64,000 nucleotides of DNA from Balanoglossus misakiensis (Eukaryota > Hemichordata), in the NCBI GenBank assembly GCA_040954595.2, contig CM082583.2, positions 9,486,001 through 9,550,000 of the forward strand, read 5' to 3'. The position numbers were made by a program, and so were the translations under genes. Below, piece by piece: positions 1-14,640 of the stretch; position 1 is the stretch's first letter; each line of letters begins with the position of its first letter. The notes under the pieces were generated by a model, which was not told the DNA's origin, did no database searches, and saw only the letters and a program-made list of their open reading frames with translations.

Positions 1-3000
1 GCGAGGTTCTTTGACCAGACAGCACCTGAGTGTGTTTGTTTTTAAATAAAGAGGTAATTTTCAATCCTCCGTTCTGGTATTAAATCTTGCTGACATTGAA
101 TGTTATATGGTGGAAAGCGTGTGTTTTCCAGGGACGTTTTCAGTTAATCAATTTGCTTTGAGATAAAAGCTGATAAATGTTGGTCAGAATTAGTGTAAAT
201 GACAGTTTGATACATACATGTATCTTGAAAACATAATGTGTTGCAATTATTTATTGGGACGGTGCTCTATGAACAAAACCTGTTTGTTATCAGATTTGAA
301 AAACAACATAAGCTGCCAGTTGTTTTGAACTCATTTACCTGTACGTCACTGTTTGTGGACAATTATTCTTGAAAACAGCTGTTAAATATTTACAATGTAT
401 ATTCATGGGATAGATTATTAACAAATAGTATTCAATTTCTGTTTATTTTAAGTTGACAATTATTTGTCATGGTTTAAAATATTGAATATTGAAAAAAACG
501 TGTCAGTTATTAATAAAACTATGATTATAACTGTTTCTTTTTGAAAAATGCAACTGCACCACCCAAAGCTGTCCTTCCAAATCAACTCCTAACAACACTT
601 AATTATCTATGCATGACAATGTCCCATGGAACTTGTTTACAGTTTGATGTGTTATGAGTTATTTATAGTCTGCGAGCAGTTAAGAATTTGATGACTGTCT
701 GAATGGTGGTGGTCATCAGCTACAAGTATAACTGTCTCATATTTATCAAATGTCACATTTGAGAAAGGAAAACATTAAATCATGACCTGTCCCCTCCATA
801 AAAGATCAGCAATGGCATGTATTATGGTGGCAATCATATGCTTTATCCAATCTGCCCATAGAGGGTATCATTTGGAGAAAAATTTAGGGTCAGCCACCAA
901 AATATTATTGGTTGGAACAAAATGTCTCCATATCTTAGCTGCATTTGGCATACTGTGTTAAAAAATGTAGTTTCCAGACAGAAATAATGTAGCAGATGGA
1001 TGCGAGTGTGGAATAACGTGACACAGATGCTATTTTTGATATTCATTTTTAGTTATTTTTGTGTCACGGAAGATGGCCGCTTGTTGATCCTCACTGAAAC
1101 ATGCTGTATCATGCGAGTGTTGCAGGTTGATGGTCCTTATTCAACTGCTGGCAGAAAAAATGGCCTTGTTTTAATTCCAAGGCTATGTGGTCATAGCATA
1201 TTTTTTCCTCGATCGATAATTATATGAAAATGTTGAATTCTTGCGATGTCATATGTCCAACTTTAAGTTTAGCATACAGAAACCTCTAAAATATTTGGTC
1301 AGAGTTGCTGTATAACACTGAATATCAAAATGACATTGTATTTTTGCAATTCAAGAATCACCTTGGCATATCACCACTCTACAGATGTAATTAATTGAAT
1401 TAATTTGCCCTCTTGAACATTGTCATTCCAGAAATGTGTAGATATGTAATGAATACTTTGTGCTTGCCAAATAAATATGTATTGGATTTAATGTGTGTAC
1501 ATCAATCGCTCCCTGGGTGTCCACCAAATATAGCACCTTGTCGCAAGTTGTTTTATAAATAGAGAATAAAAATGCCATTTAAAAATAGAGAATAAAGGCC
1601 ACCATTTGATATCTAAGATTTTCTAGACGAAATATTCCCCAGTACCACTTTTGTGTGTAGCTAGGAATCCCATAGGATAACCACTGTGTTTTATTTTTAT
1701 GATTTTTTTAATGATTGTCCATAGTTTGATAGTCAATAGCCACGGCTGCATTTATCATGAGGAATAGGTGCTGGTGGTGTGTGGGCATAATGGTGCTTTA
1801 TCAACTGCGTGTTAAAACTCCCATATGTCACACATTGCATCATTCATTCGAGTGGATTTTGATATACAACAGCAGTGCGTTGAATGTGCGTCATTCCGGC
1901 TAAAATGTGATTGAACTCCCGATGTGGGTTTCATGGACGCACCACGTACAAATAGTGACATCATCAGATTTTGATGAATGACATCATTGTAAAGTATCAA
2001 TAAGTAACATGGTCACTGTTGGTCTAGAATAGATTGTTTGGTGTCGATAGTGCTACTTCTCCAATAATGTCAACTCATTTCTCAGTATAGTTGTTGTCAT
2101 AGTTACACGACCATGATGTGCTTTAGGAGTGTTACAGTAAGACACCTTCAAACACTGTTTTTTTGTGTCTAGACTCTAGACTTCATTTTTTTAGAAGCGC
2201 AATACAAACATTCGGAGGAAATGACTGGTTGCGCAGGATTTTCGTTGCCAGGTATCTGTTGGAGTTTCGACGTATGGCGCAAACAGGATATGAAGTAAAT
2301 AGGTTGTTGAATTTTCTTGATCAACAATTTCTAAGATGAATTTTCCTTGTGCATGCATGTATGCCAGATGGGTGAATTGATATTGATATGAAATATGTAG
2401 CTGTGAATTATCTTTATTAAAATGATGGCGTTCTTATGAATTCCCCAGGAGATTTTCACTCAGTGTAATAATATTTTATGCTCTATACGCACCTGTCTAT
2501 GTATTTCAGTGGTCATAGTGATGATGGATTTATTGGCTAAATGTTTCTCACGAAACAGACATTGTGCCAAGCCAAAAATAAGCTACATATTTTAGTTCCT
2601 AAGATCAGTTCTGAAGAAATTTTTGTAAAAAAAGTTGAACCTTATGAAGAAGATACATTTTGTATGTGCACATGCATTAATGTATTGAGTATGGCCAGTT
2701 GAATTGAAATTCCATGTACGTATGGCTGTTCCCAGCAGATGGCCAATAGTTCTGTGTTATTTGTTCAGTAGGCGTGCAATTAATCACGTTTTTGAATGTC
2801 ACGACATTTCATCAATGGAGCGATATTAATAAGGTCGTAAAAGGGAAAATTATGCATATTAGTCCCGGTTAGTCATGGGAATATTAATGAATGTATTTTA
2901 TGAAAATATTGCATTGGTGACTTTTCTGGTGTGTAATCACATAGACTATGCAGTGTTTGAATTATATGACATAATTGTGTTGTGTTGGAGATTTGAACAC

Positions 3001-3620
3001 AATCGATTTTTTGTTCTCTTCCCAGTAAGTGTCAGCAGGATTGCTGTATAACTAGATTGCCATGGTATATCTCGCAAAATGTGATTTATTTTTAATTCCC
3101 TCAAATTTAACGCGAATGGCTTTTGATCCGGCTTTCTGAAACATGGAATAACCTTTTGAAGTGTTTCTCAAAGGGTCTAAAGGAATATGTGGTATTTCAG
3201 AGCTTAGAGAGATATTCCATCACTGTATCAAAAAATATAAAACGTGCAAGTCTCAGTATGAGAAAAACAATAATGAACACAAAGTCACGCGATAGCGGTA
3301 ATTGCCCTGTAAATCAGGCAATCAATCTGACCATCCATGAATGTTATACGAGGAGAATGTACACAGGTGAGTCTGGTTTGGAGACGCATTGTCTGATAGC
3401 TTTCGCCGGAGTAATCCCGTGCATGTAAATCTACGTCCGGCAAGTACTCTGAGATGCAAGGTAAAACTTCATGAAAAATGCTCAGCTGAGAAAACATCAG
3501 TTGCGCCAACCGAATCATCAATTGAATTATTTAAGTATTAGCTGTGTGGGGGCAGCTCGGACATTTTTATTCTGTTTAAAAATTTATCCTTTGTGGCCAT
3601 AAAGCTGACGTGTAGGCAAA

Positions 3621-3640
3621 GTGTGTGTGTGTGTGTGTGT
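3621..3640. repeat. (GT)10 microsatellite
   Basis: Ten uninterrupted GT units. Confidence 0.95.
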
Positions 3641-6600
3641 TCAGAGGGCTGAGATCCCGTCAGTGAACAATCGCATCTTGGAGGATTTCCTTAAACTTGC
3701 CGATGGAGTCTTATTTCCATCTCTGATTAATGTGCCAGGAATTCCTCCCCTTGTTCCAAGTGCATACCTGGTACCTTTTGCTCTCTTTCCGCCAATTGTT
3801 TCCCTTTTCTGTTCTTCCACTCGGAAGCATGCGGCATCCCTAATTGGCGACCCCGTCTGGATCAATATTATCGACTTGTTTCCTTTCTCCACAAAACCAA
3901 CAAGCATGTTGTCTGTCGGATCCTGTGAATTGTGTCACATTCCTGGATGATGCTAATCCCTTGTGGCTTGCTGCCGGACAGCGACTCTGAGAGATTTTCC
4001 CGGAAATCAATAAACTGTTACTTTTAATTTGTCGGACAGTTTGAATTTACAACCCAATGTTCACGTTGGACGGCCGAGTTCAAAGTAAGGACTGAGCTAT
4101 TGTTTGGTGGGAGTGGCAGGGTCAAGCCAATTTTAGCTGAAAATTAAAAAAAAACCTGACAATGTTAGGAACAAGGTACAGATGAAATGTGGACCTTTCA
4201 CATTATTAATCTCTTAGTCACTCACAAAGCCACCAAACCTAAAATTAGCCACGAAGAAAATCAAACATATAATTTTGGCCACTGGAAACAGTAGAAGGAA
4301 ACTAGTGGTTGTGGTTTTGGGGGGCTTTGCATGGAATCCTGGAAGTGGTTTCAGAGAGAAAACATGACTGGAAGAAGGGATTTGAGACTAAATTCATGAG
4401 ATTGATATTAAACTTCCTTTTGGTGGGTGTTCCAGTTTGTTATTTTTGTCAGAAATCAACTGATATTGTGCTTGGGTACCTCGTCACCTGTTGTCGTCAG
4501 TGTTGTGTAACACCAGTCTGAGTGTTGAGTAACAGGGTTCATGAGCAGATAACAAAATGAACACTAATCCTAGCGTGATAGCTTGGGGGACAGATTGTTT
4601 GTACCCCTGAAAAGATTGTGATAGTTGTTTGTAGAGAAGTCTTGTAGTGTTTAGACCAGAGCAGTATCAAGGGTACTGAGTTGGGTCAGACCTTATAATT
4701 CTACTCTGAGGTGTGTACACTCCTGATTGTTATATGTCTGCCTCTTGTGGTTCCGCCATCACAAAAAAAAAATCTCAGGGTGTTTGAGTTTAGTCTGGGA
4801 TTTTCATTTATTTTCGTGCTGTTGCAAAACTGACATACTTGGATTCGGCTCGTAGTGGGGGTTTGTTTTGGCATGTTGCCAGTTTGCTTTAGAATCCTTG
4901 GCTTGTCCCAGTACAAGCCTGGATACAGGTACCCGGCTGACAACCTCCGATGCCTAGCAACCACATATCCACAGGCAAACATTTCCAGAATTAATTAAAA
5001 AGTTATAATTTTCCCTTTTCTGAGAGTTTTACTTGACAGTTAAGATTTGAAGATTTTTTAAAAACCAAACAAAGTGCATGACTTTTTTGAGGTTCATTTT
5101 CCGGCTGTAGACACTCTTGGTTTGCAAGGTAATCCATAGATGTGCAGCGTTTATGAAGGACAGCTGGATGGTGGCTCATTCATTCCAGTGGCCCCCTTCC
5201 AACCGTGGCAGAATGCCAGAATCTGTCATTTGATTGACATGTACGGTGTGTCACAATGTGATGATTGACATGCAAGTGCTGTCGGACAGTGAGAGTGCAT
5301 GCTGTTAGTGTTACCCCGTACTTTAAGGGCCTAGGAGAATTGGTTCCCATAAGACAGCAGGCGTGTTTGTCGAGCCAGGTGCATTGCATCAGGTGAAGTT
5401 ATTGGTCAGTCAAGGGAAGGTCACAGATCAAACTTGAAGAAGACATGTCTGTGTAAACATTTGCAGAAATCCACATTTGCAGATTTTAGAAATCAAGATC
5501 ACATTGAAATAAAAGTGGAAAAAATGTATTGAAGTTGTTTAATATGCAATGTATTATTCCTTTTAACAGCAACCAATATGCATATATGATATATCATTTC
5601 AGCAACTAATACAATACTGTAACCAGCAATATCTGTTGTATGAAATGTATCTCTTTATGGAACCAGTCCAAAACAAATATCGCCAACCCCTAGAAGCCAA
5701 CCCCTAGTTAATTATCACCAATTGTAAACACCTTTGCTGGTAGGCAGACTGTAAGAGCAAACATGACAAAACAATACTGGTAACCAGATAATTAATTGTG
5801 CTTGTACATTGATGCGACAAGAAAATCCATGCTGGCTTACATGTGCGTTAATGTTAATTGATAAGCAAGTCATACCCAGGCTACAGCGGATATAGCTAAG
5901 ATATGTCCCGTTCTAGTTCTGGTAGTTTACTCAGGGATGCGTTGCTAAAATGAGAAAATCGCCGGAAGTGGGAAAATCTGGATAGAATGCAGTATCAGAA
6001 CTGTGACAGTCTGGATTTGGAGGAGGAAACTGAGTTGCATGGAAGTCATCAGAATATTGTCCTATCTGTTGGTCTTGGACACTTACAGGAAGCTCCAGCA
6101 ATAAAAAAAGTGCCCTTCATGATACTGCCTTATGAAAACACAAGGGGCACTGACAGATTGGGATGAAAAAACAAATTTGCTAGGTCACCTGTGAAAAGTG
6201 GAGTGGGCCTTGAGTGAGTGGTCACGGCAGGCTTGCTGGTTGGTTCGAATTGTGTGTGTGTAGCGCGATGTGTTTTGAAAAGGGTAGATAGATGTGAAGG
6301 TTGGCTTAGATACGTCCTTGCAGCCAATTAAGGCCGCCACCCGCGGTTCTCATCAAAGTCACCAGGGTTTGGATCCTGTATGTCCATCTCATACCTGTGT
6401 TTTTAATGGTCACAAGGCGGTCAGGGTATCAGGTTTATAGTCAAGCTTAGCGGTGTTTTATTGTGGGGTGTTGTCATAACCTTTTTACTGCCCGGATTAT
6501 TTCCTCTTTAAGTGATCTCAGACAATGTGCACTTGATGGCCATCACAGAACCACCCTTGAACGCTATTGTCCAGGGTCTTTCATATGCAATGGTGGTGAC

Positions 6601-9600
6601 TCTCTTGAAGGCAGACATCAGGGAATGGAAGACAATTTTGTGTTTCCTGTCGGTCGTGAATGGGTGGCATCATCATCATAGTTAATTGGGTTGTGTGATG
6701 TGGAAGCCCTGGCTAATTGATACTGGGTGTCTGTAAAGCTTATGATCAAAATCAAATACTTCCTGTGGAAATTTACACCTGAAGTCGATCAGGTGGTAAC
6801 CAAAGAATGCAGACTGTAATGTGATCGGCAGGTTGGACAGCAATGGAGTGATGGCCAACTTGGGACTGCTTTGCAGAAGGTCCCAGTCCATGATTACTTT
6901 TTTGAGACAGGGCTCTTGATTCTGAAGTATAGCATACGTTTATTTGAAGTTCAGAATTGCAGTTTTCCACCACATTTTTCTGCCTAAAAACATTTACATT
7001 CACATGGTTTGCTTTAAGCCTTCAGATATCACAGGGCATCACGGACCACAGGGACCCCATATAGTCATGTTTTTCGTGGTCACTTTTGTCACCGTTCCAA
7101 GCTGAGCTGAATGTGTCCCAGACCCATGAAATCTCACCAGACAAACATATTATTTTTTTCCTGCCTGCTGTTTATAAAACTGGTAAATATGAAACAAGAA
7201 CCCTTGTTTTGGGAATAAAGCACCGATCGTCCAATCTGACAATTTGTTCCGGTTTCCTCCAGTCAAGGGATGTTTCCCATCAGTCAGCAGATTCACTCTG
7301 GGAAGAGATACAACCTTTATCGCGTAACATTAGTTCATAAACAACGCATCTGTACACACTTGATGAAGAGAAGGTTAGACGTCAGGGCTGGGTGTTGGAC
7401 GGAAGAATGTTTTCCGGAATCATAGTCATTATTTTTGAGAGGGAACTGGCTGTATTTCTCAAGAGTGCAATAAACAGGTGGCAGTCTACATCTGTGTTGT
7501 TTTCAGTTTCGATCATCCCGTTCCTGCACGGCCACCTGGCCTTTTTTATTGACACCATGCTTGTGTAAGTTAATCAGTATTTGCATATGTTTCTTCTGGT
7601 TAATTGTGTTCTGTTTTTGACTTGTTTCGCTGTTAGGCAAGAACACTGTCAACACCCGGGATCGCGATCAAAGAGGAAGAGACTAGATCAACGCTATCAG
7701 TGCCGCATCATCAAAACCCTTCCTTCCCAACGTTATCACTGAAAAATTCCATTATTCAAAATTGTGACTTCTGACATCATTGCTGGAAAAGAGGTCAGTA
7801 CGACTGATGGAGAACAATGTCTTTTATGCAATTTTTTTGTGCTGATGGCTAGAAGCCTTCAGGGGCAGTGCTTTGCTCCAGAAGATGAAGGCGTTGTTTA
7901 GTTCTGGTAATTAAACCCCAAAGTGCTGCTGGATGTCTTTCAGAAAGACAGAAAGAGCAAGCTCCTGTAGAAAGGAATTATGCTCCCAGAACACACTGCT
8001 GCCTGGAGGCGGTTGTCCCAGAATGGGTGTCATGGCATTGTCATTTTCTGGGTTCATGGCAAGGTAATAAGATGCAGAAAAATAAAGATTACCTAAACTG
8101 GTGGACACCGAGGAAGATTTGAAAGCGACACAGACGATTTGTGAAGAAACAATATTTGACAACCTTTGTGTTTTTTTCTCCAGTCAAACGAGCGTGGTTC
8201 AAACACGAAACAAGAGAACAGGCTGTGTGTACAAAACGTGTCGTTTCATAATCATGACTTGTAAACAATACCTGTAATGTTATTTTATACCCGGCATAAA
8301 ACTATTACCCCTTTCACACTTTTAATCACTCTGTGTTTCTGAACCTCGCCTTTCTCTTTGAGGTTCCCTTTTAGGAACTGATAATGAAAGCAGCTGGGGG
8401 AGTTAACAACGCCAAGTTATGTGTCGGTGAAAACTGTAAAAGTTATTCGGACAAACACTCAGGCTTTGTTAGCAAGTTCAAGTGGAGAGCTCTATTGTAA
8501 TGCCTTAACTGCAAACCATGAAAAGACGGACAAGAGAAACTTTTTGTTTTTAAGACCGGCTATTGTTTTTAGCAGGGAATGACTGTAACTGACAAAACAA
8601 ATAGCATGGCAGGGATGTATTTATCTACGTGTTTACCCAGTGATGCAACAAGCAAATGGATGTATTTATTTTTAGGCAAGGTTTGTCAAAAGAATTGCGC
8701 CGTGTTCAAATACATGTAAACATGCTCTGTGTGTGTTTGTGTCTGCTTTGAAAGTAATAGTAAATTAGTTGGTGTTGCGGATGTAATTATTTGTTCCTAA
8801 AATACTCGGATAAAAGTTTCAACAATGCTAGTTTGGTTCAATGACATTCTCCAACAAGATTGGTTTTTGTCCAAATTGCAAGCTAGGTTTCCTCATCTGG
8901 TAGCACAAAATTGTTTTCCTGTTCCACTCCATCCTTAAACACACACTCTCCATCGATTGTTTGCTTTATTTTCGTATAAACATGGCTATGGTTAATCGCC
9001 TGGCTTGTTAATTCGATGTAATCCTATGCATTGGTATTTCCTATCCCTATGTCTAAGCCGGTCAACAAAGAAACCGGATTTTGTTTCGGCGCTACCGACA
9101 GATCAATTTGACCAATTTGACGTGACGATCCTAGCAAATGAAGCTTTTGAGATGCAAATGTAGTTGCTAGTATTTCCATGAGAATAGAAGCACTTTTGCT
9201 TCGCTGTGTTGTCGGGAGAATGAAAAAAATTGTGATGTAAAGTGAACATTGCTCAACATGTTGCTGGTTAGTGTCAGTATAAACTTGCTTTGTTCCATCG
9301 ACAATGTCTGTTTCTGTCGTTATTTTTTCAGTAGCTGACTAGATGAAGGACGTCACTTCTGGTTCATGTCATCCCATCTGATTTTTTGTAGCCTCTTTAT
9401 CAGATGACAAATCTGGGATTCATGTCCTTGGCTGATATACAGAGCTGTTTGGTATTCTACAGAGTAGTTTGATCTAAATGGACACCATTCATGTATATTG
9501 GTACATGTCTGTTGGACGTGTTAACCCTTTGGGTATCAGAGTTCCGGTCCATCCATGTCCTTTCATTCTTGTGGTTTTAGACCCACCTGCAGGGAACTGG

Positions 9601-10326
9601 GGGTGAATGGGTTGGGTTAATTTGTCTCTTTTAGCCAATAAAGCAGCTTCCTCACAAAGATTGTAGGGCTAACAAAAGTAACATTGACTGGACACATGTA
9701 CAAATGTACCATGTTTCCAGTGAGTGGCGGTCCTTTCACTCATACTCCTCTCTTAAGTTGATTGCATGTAAGTACTTCTTGTAGTCAATTGCCAAAAGTC
9801 AGTGGTTGAGCTCTTTATGGCAGGTATCCTTTGGAAACAGAAAAGTTTCCGAAAAGATGAAGGCGTACAGGAACATTTAAATACTCAGTCTGACAAGGAT
9901 TGAGAATGAAGCCCAAACTCTGTTGGGTGAGAATCTATCCTTGGCTTTCCACTGTAAAAGTACCGTAAACTAGAATCACGTTTCATTAACCAGTACGGCA
10001 ACTTTGTTTGCGATGAGCACCACAGGGTGATTGCATTTACACTTTCATTCAATATGATGAGACTGATCCATATTTTTAGACAACTTATGATGTGTCTGTG
10101 ACTGGAATGTCAATGCAGCAAACACCTGCTGATAATATCACGCCAAAACGACAATGTGTTTGCCGTCTACTGGGGCATGTCATGTTTTGCTAGTTCATCT
10201 CGGATGAGGTAATGTTCTTCAATCTGCATGGCCTTTGTCGGATTAAATTTTGCTCGGCAGGATGATATTAAAGCTGGTTGACAGGTGACTGCTGTTTTAA
10301 AACCCATATGATCATTTCAATGGTGA

Positions 10327-10338
10327 GGGGGGGGGGGG
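10327..10338. repeat. G12 homopolymer
   Basis: Run of twelve G; length may be uncertain in the assembly. Confidence 0.9.
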
Positions 10339-11327
10339 TTACTATGCTTGCAGTTGGTGTCTCTGGAGTGAGTTGAACCACTTCCCTTCATCTTGCATCT
10401 ATAAGTAGGCAATCTCCTTATTTGGTAATGTCTACTACCGATACCAGTCTTCATCGCGTGGCTCTGCCCAAGCGTTTCTGTCGTTGTCTTTGCTGGCAGT
10501 TTGATTCAGAAGGAATTTTGATGAGATTCTCAGCTTTGAGCCAAACGGATGATAGAAAAACCATCCGACAAAGTGTTAAATATAGAAGCCGCGTGAATTG
10601 AAATGCTATCAGTCAGTGCCCTTGAAGTAGTCTGGAACTTCTCCGTCACAGTTTGGCTTTGGTTTCAAAATTAGGTGTTAATTAGACTGAAAACGTCACC
10701 AACAGAAAAGCGAAAATTTTCTTGCATTGTTGTGAAACTAGCACCTTTTTGTTAGAATTTGGCAAAATCTATTTCCATATACAGGGTATGAGTTCAGTTG
10801 TCACGTGGTAACCAGTCACTGAACATGCTTCAGTGAGCTAAAAAAAATAATAAAGCTATCAAAACAACTTAATTAAAAAAATTATGCAAAAAATGAGCCA
10901 CAATTTGCTGGTCTCTTAACATGAACTTTTATACAAATGTGTATCTGTAAATACAAATAAAATCTGACAATCCACAGGAAAATACATTGTACAAAGACTA
11001 GGACAGTTTTTTGTAGTTTTTTTAACACTAATTTCGTTTTAGTGTGATTGTAGTTCATTTATGATTTGTTTGTATGTAAATTACATTGATGGCCTTGGAA
11101 TTAAAAAAACACCAGGAATCAATCTTTAATAAGATATTTGTACTGGTGGAATATTGACTATTGTGTTTCATGTTCATTTTATTACTAAAATGATAGAATG
11201 TTGAGGTATTACTATTAGTTCAATGAAATGGTTCAACCTTATGATAACTGCAGATGTGATAAAAAATGGAATCGATCGTGTAACTATTGGTGAGCCAGAC
11301 AGACAGAAAGATAGACAGACGGATTAT

Positions 11328-11425
11328 TCTACGAACAGCTGGAAAAAAAGGTCATATATCATATGACCAGTTTTGCATGAAATTTTAATATCAATTGCTG
11401 CTGCATATAGTCTGCTGTTCGTAGA
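11328..11425. repeat. Nested inverted repeats
   Basis: Outer 12-bp arms TCTACGAACAGC (11328-11339) and GCTGTTCGTAGA (11414-11425) enclose an inner hairpin with 8-bp arms GGTCATAT / ATATGACC (11350-11357, 11361-11368). Confidence 0.7.
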
Positions 11426-14400
11426 TATTTTCGTATATGTTATGGAACGCAATTTCATGGATCGTTGTATTTTGCTGTCTCGGTAGGTTTCCTTTGACTG
11501 GCTGCTGTTGGCGAAACCTGCTGCTGGACTGCTGTTCCTGATGGTAAAAACCCGCCGGAACTCTTGATTGGTGATCCGGAAATCGGAACAGTTATGTAAA
11601 TGCTATCAGTTTTCAAGGACAGGTACCCATGTTTGCTTGTCTCCAGTCCGTGTGTTTGCTTTGATAATATGTGTAAAGCTGTCAACATCTCTGGATTAGC
11701 CAGTTTGTTGATGGTGTCTTTGTTGATGCTTTTAATAGAGAACTAATTGGTTCTCTAAGTTTAGAGATTGGCCCCGGATGTGAATTGGCATTAAAATTCC
11801 AAGGAATTATCTTGTCATCAGGTTTTTTGTATCCAATAGTGCGTTGTTGAAAACACGTTGTTGGACACGTGTTACTTAATTATTCAAAGTCTGTTTTCGG
11901 TGCAGTTGTATGTGGATTTCAGTTCTAGCAACCACTTAGAAAGTTAGACAATTTTTATATTTGATGTTTGAAGACTACCAGCCTGAGTGAGCTGCCGATA
12001 TACATTTCATGAGTTGTTCCAGCGCAATTGGATGGTTGTCTGGTGTCAATTACATGCTTGGGTTGGGATATGCCAATCCAGTTGTTTGGTTGTGGGTAAT
12101 GAGCCACTTGAAATTTGCATATAAAAGCAAAAACCCCTGGTGAGGGGGACTTGAAGAGCTGCCGGGACGCTCCTCGCTGTTATGTAAATATTAGTAATTA
12201 TCAGGTTGTTGTGAAACTTTAGGGGGAGTTTGGATGCGATGGTTTAGTCTAGGTGGCCATGGTTTATTTTCAAATGCATGCACTACAGGGGTGGGTGGCT
12301 TTTAAGTGACAGTTAGTGATGATTTTGTTGGTTTTAGCGATTAAAATGAATGTTTTGAGGCTGTTGCCCAGTAAGTAGGGGGAGCGAAACCTCTTTGTTG
12401 GTCTGTTGACGTTCGCTCAAGCAAAATAAGCTCACGTTTCCAAGACAGTGAAGGAAAGTCTTGTTTTGATTCGTACGGTTGATTTCTAAGCTTCACCTGG
12501 GGTAAACAAAGCAAAACAAAACAAAAGATGCAGTCGAGGAAATTTGGGGTCTGTAACAATGAATACTCATTCAGTGAGTGTCTTGTCATGGGTGATGGGT
12601 AAAGAGCCATGGAAGAAAATTGAGACGGATGATTTCTTTCTGTCAACTGTGGGAAAAGTGTTGGTCGTACTGAAAGGCAAACGAGAGGGCCATTGTGTAT
12701 ACACAGGAAAATTAGGTTAGGTGTTGGCCCCTTGAAAGTTCGCCGACTTCTGTTTACAGGGGAAAAGTTAAACGGTCACAGTGCTTTCACCTCTGACCCT
12801 GTGACTTTAAAGAACGATTTAATGACTGGATTAGGAGACGTCGGGATATCAGTGGCTGTATTGTGTACATGCCGACCGTTCTGGTGGACGTGTTTGAAGT
12901 TTTATAAGATTGGCGAAGGAAATGTTATGGTGTAGTGCCAATTTAGTTTTATAGACATGATCCCGCACTCGAAAGCACAGCAAGGGGGGTGTTTCTCCTC
13001 GCTGTGTGTGTACACAGAATCCAATCCTGTCTGCACAGCTTGAGTGCCTGACATGAAGTAGCCTGCCCTGAACTTCCAATCTTGGTGGCAGTTTGCGCCG
13101 CACGTGCCCCAGACATGTGCGTATGCTCGATTTAACCGTAACATGATAGCGCGATTCAAGTTTATTGGAATAAAACGTCAGAGTGAGTTTGTGTTTGGTT
13201 GGAAAATACACCGCATTGCCTCGAGCAGTGCCTAGAAAAGTTTCAAGGAGAGCGTAGGCATTCTGGTTGAGGCCATTCTGTTTGAACAGGGTGCTTTTGT
13301 CTTTTAATTTTCATTGGTGACAAATATATCGTACAATCGTTTGAATGTGATGAGGATACAATTTATTGTAGACACCATCATCCATCGGCCTCAGTGAGGA
13401 GAATTCATTGTTAATGCAAATTCATATTAGTACCACAAAAGTTCACGCGTCACACAATGCCACAGTTCATCACACAGCCTAACATTTCTAGGAGTCGGAA
13501 CGCAACAGAACAGACCATCAGGGCAGTATAGAGCACAACATTGCATCACAGAGTACTGGGTCTGTGAACCTCAAACCATGGCTGCCAGTGATGGATCACT
13601 CGGTGCGATCAAGCTGGGTTCAGGCCACGGACTTTGTTGGTTTTTTTCGCTGGCTGCTCCCAGGGAAAGCTTGTCACTCAGTTATCCTGAATTAACCTTC
13701 CTCTCTTGCCCACAAATAAATAAACTCTTAAAACGCAGAACCCCCAAGAGTAAGTGCACGTAGACATACATGTACATCAGTATTCAGCTTGTCCCCCCTA
13801 TCCCTTTGTTGGATATGTACTCTGAACAGCCCAGTCTCCAATCTGTTGTTATTACAACTGGAAGAGACGTGTGCATTCATGTGGACGTACAGGGACCACT
13901 GGCTAAGTCTGACTTTGCTTCCTTTATATTGGAAAACAATGCTGTGAGCGAGGTTGAATTCTTTCCAATTTCAGTCGGCATCTTGCCCCCAATTTAAAGC
14001 ACAAACTAGTATCTGCCGTGGCCGCAATTGCGGAAGCGTGTCTCTAAGACTTGAAAATTTATCAAGATCGGCGGAAGTTATCCGTGGAGGTCAGTAAGGT
14101 GAGATGATTCTTCTTGTTGGTCTTTTTTGTTTCACTGCAGTGCACATTTCTGCGTTTGTATCTGTCTTGGCACCACTCTCTGCTCATGATCCAAACTTTG
14201 GAGTGTTGGAACACTGTGTATTGGTTTTGTTGTCGGAAAAGAGCCAACTTGTGAGGAACTGAGGCAGATTATAAACTTAACCAACATATCATTAGGAGCC
14301 ATATATGTCATCCTTTTATTATTATGAAACTGCGTGTTTCTTCCTTCTTCCTAGACAGATGGCTTTGAAATCAATAGTGATGTAGGTAATACACACTGGG

Positions 14401-14603
14401 GAACATGAAAATCACACACATCTGATCGGGCTGCTGTCAAGGCTTTACATAGAACAAATACATCTTGAGCAACTTCATCTGGTATATTTACCAATGGTAA
14501 ACGTGATCCCTTTGGCTATTTCTGGTTTTTGTCAAGTGCCTCGGCATCATCGGTTGCTTTGCCAAGTCTTCGACCAACTTCATCCGTTAGAGTTAGTCAG
14601 ATG

Positions 14604-14640
14604 TTTTTTTTTTTTTTTTTTTTTTTTTGGGGGGGGGGGG
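14604..14640. repeat. T25 followed directly by G12
   Basis: Abutting homopolymers with no intervening base. Confidence 0.9.

Noticed and set aside
12849-13211. 120-codon open frame on -
   Set aside because: No domain or splice support; overlaps other frames of similar size.
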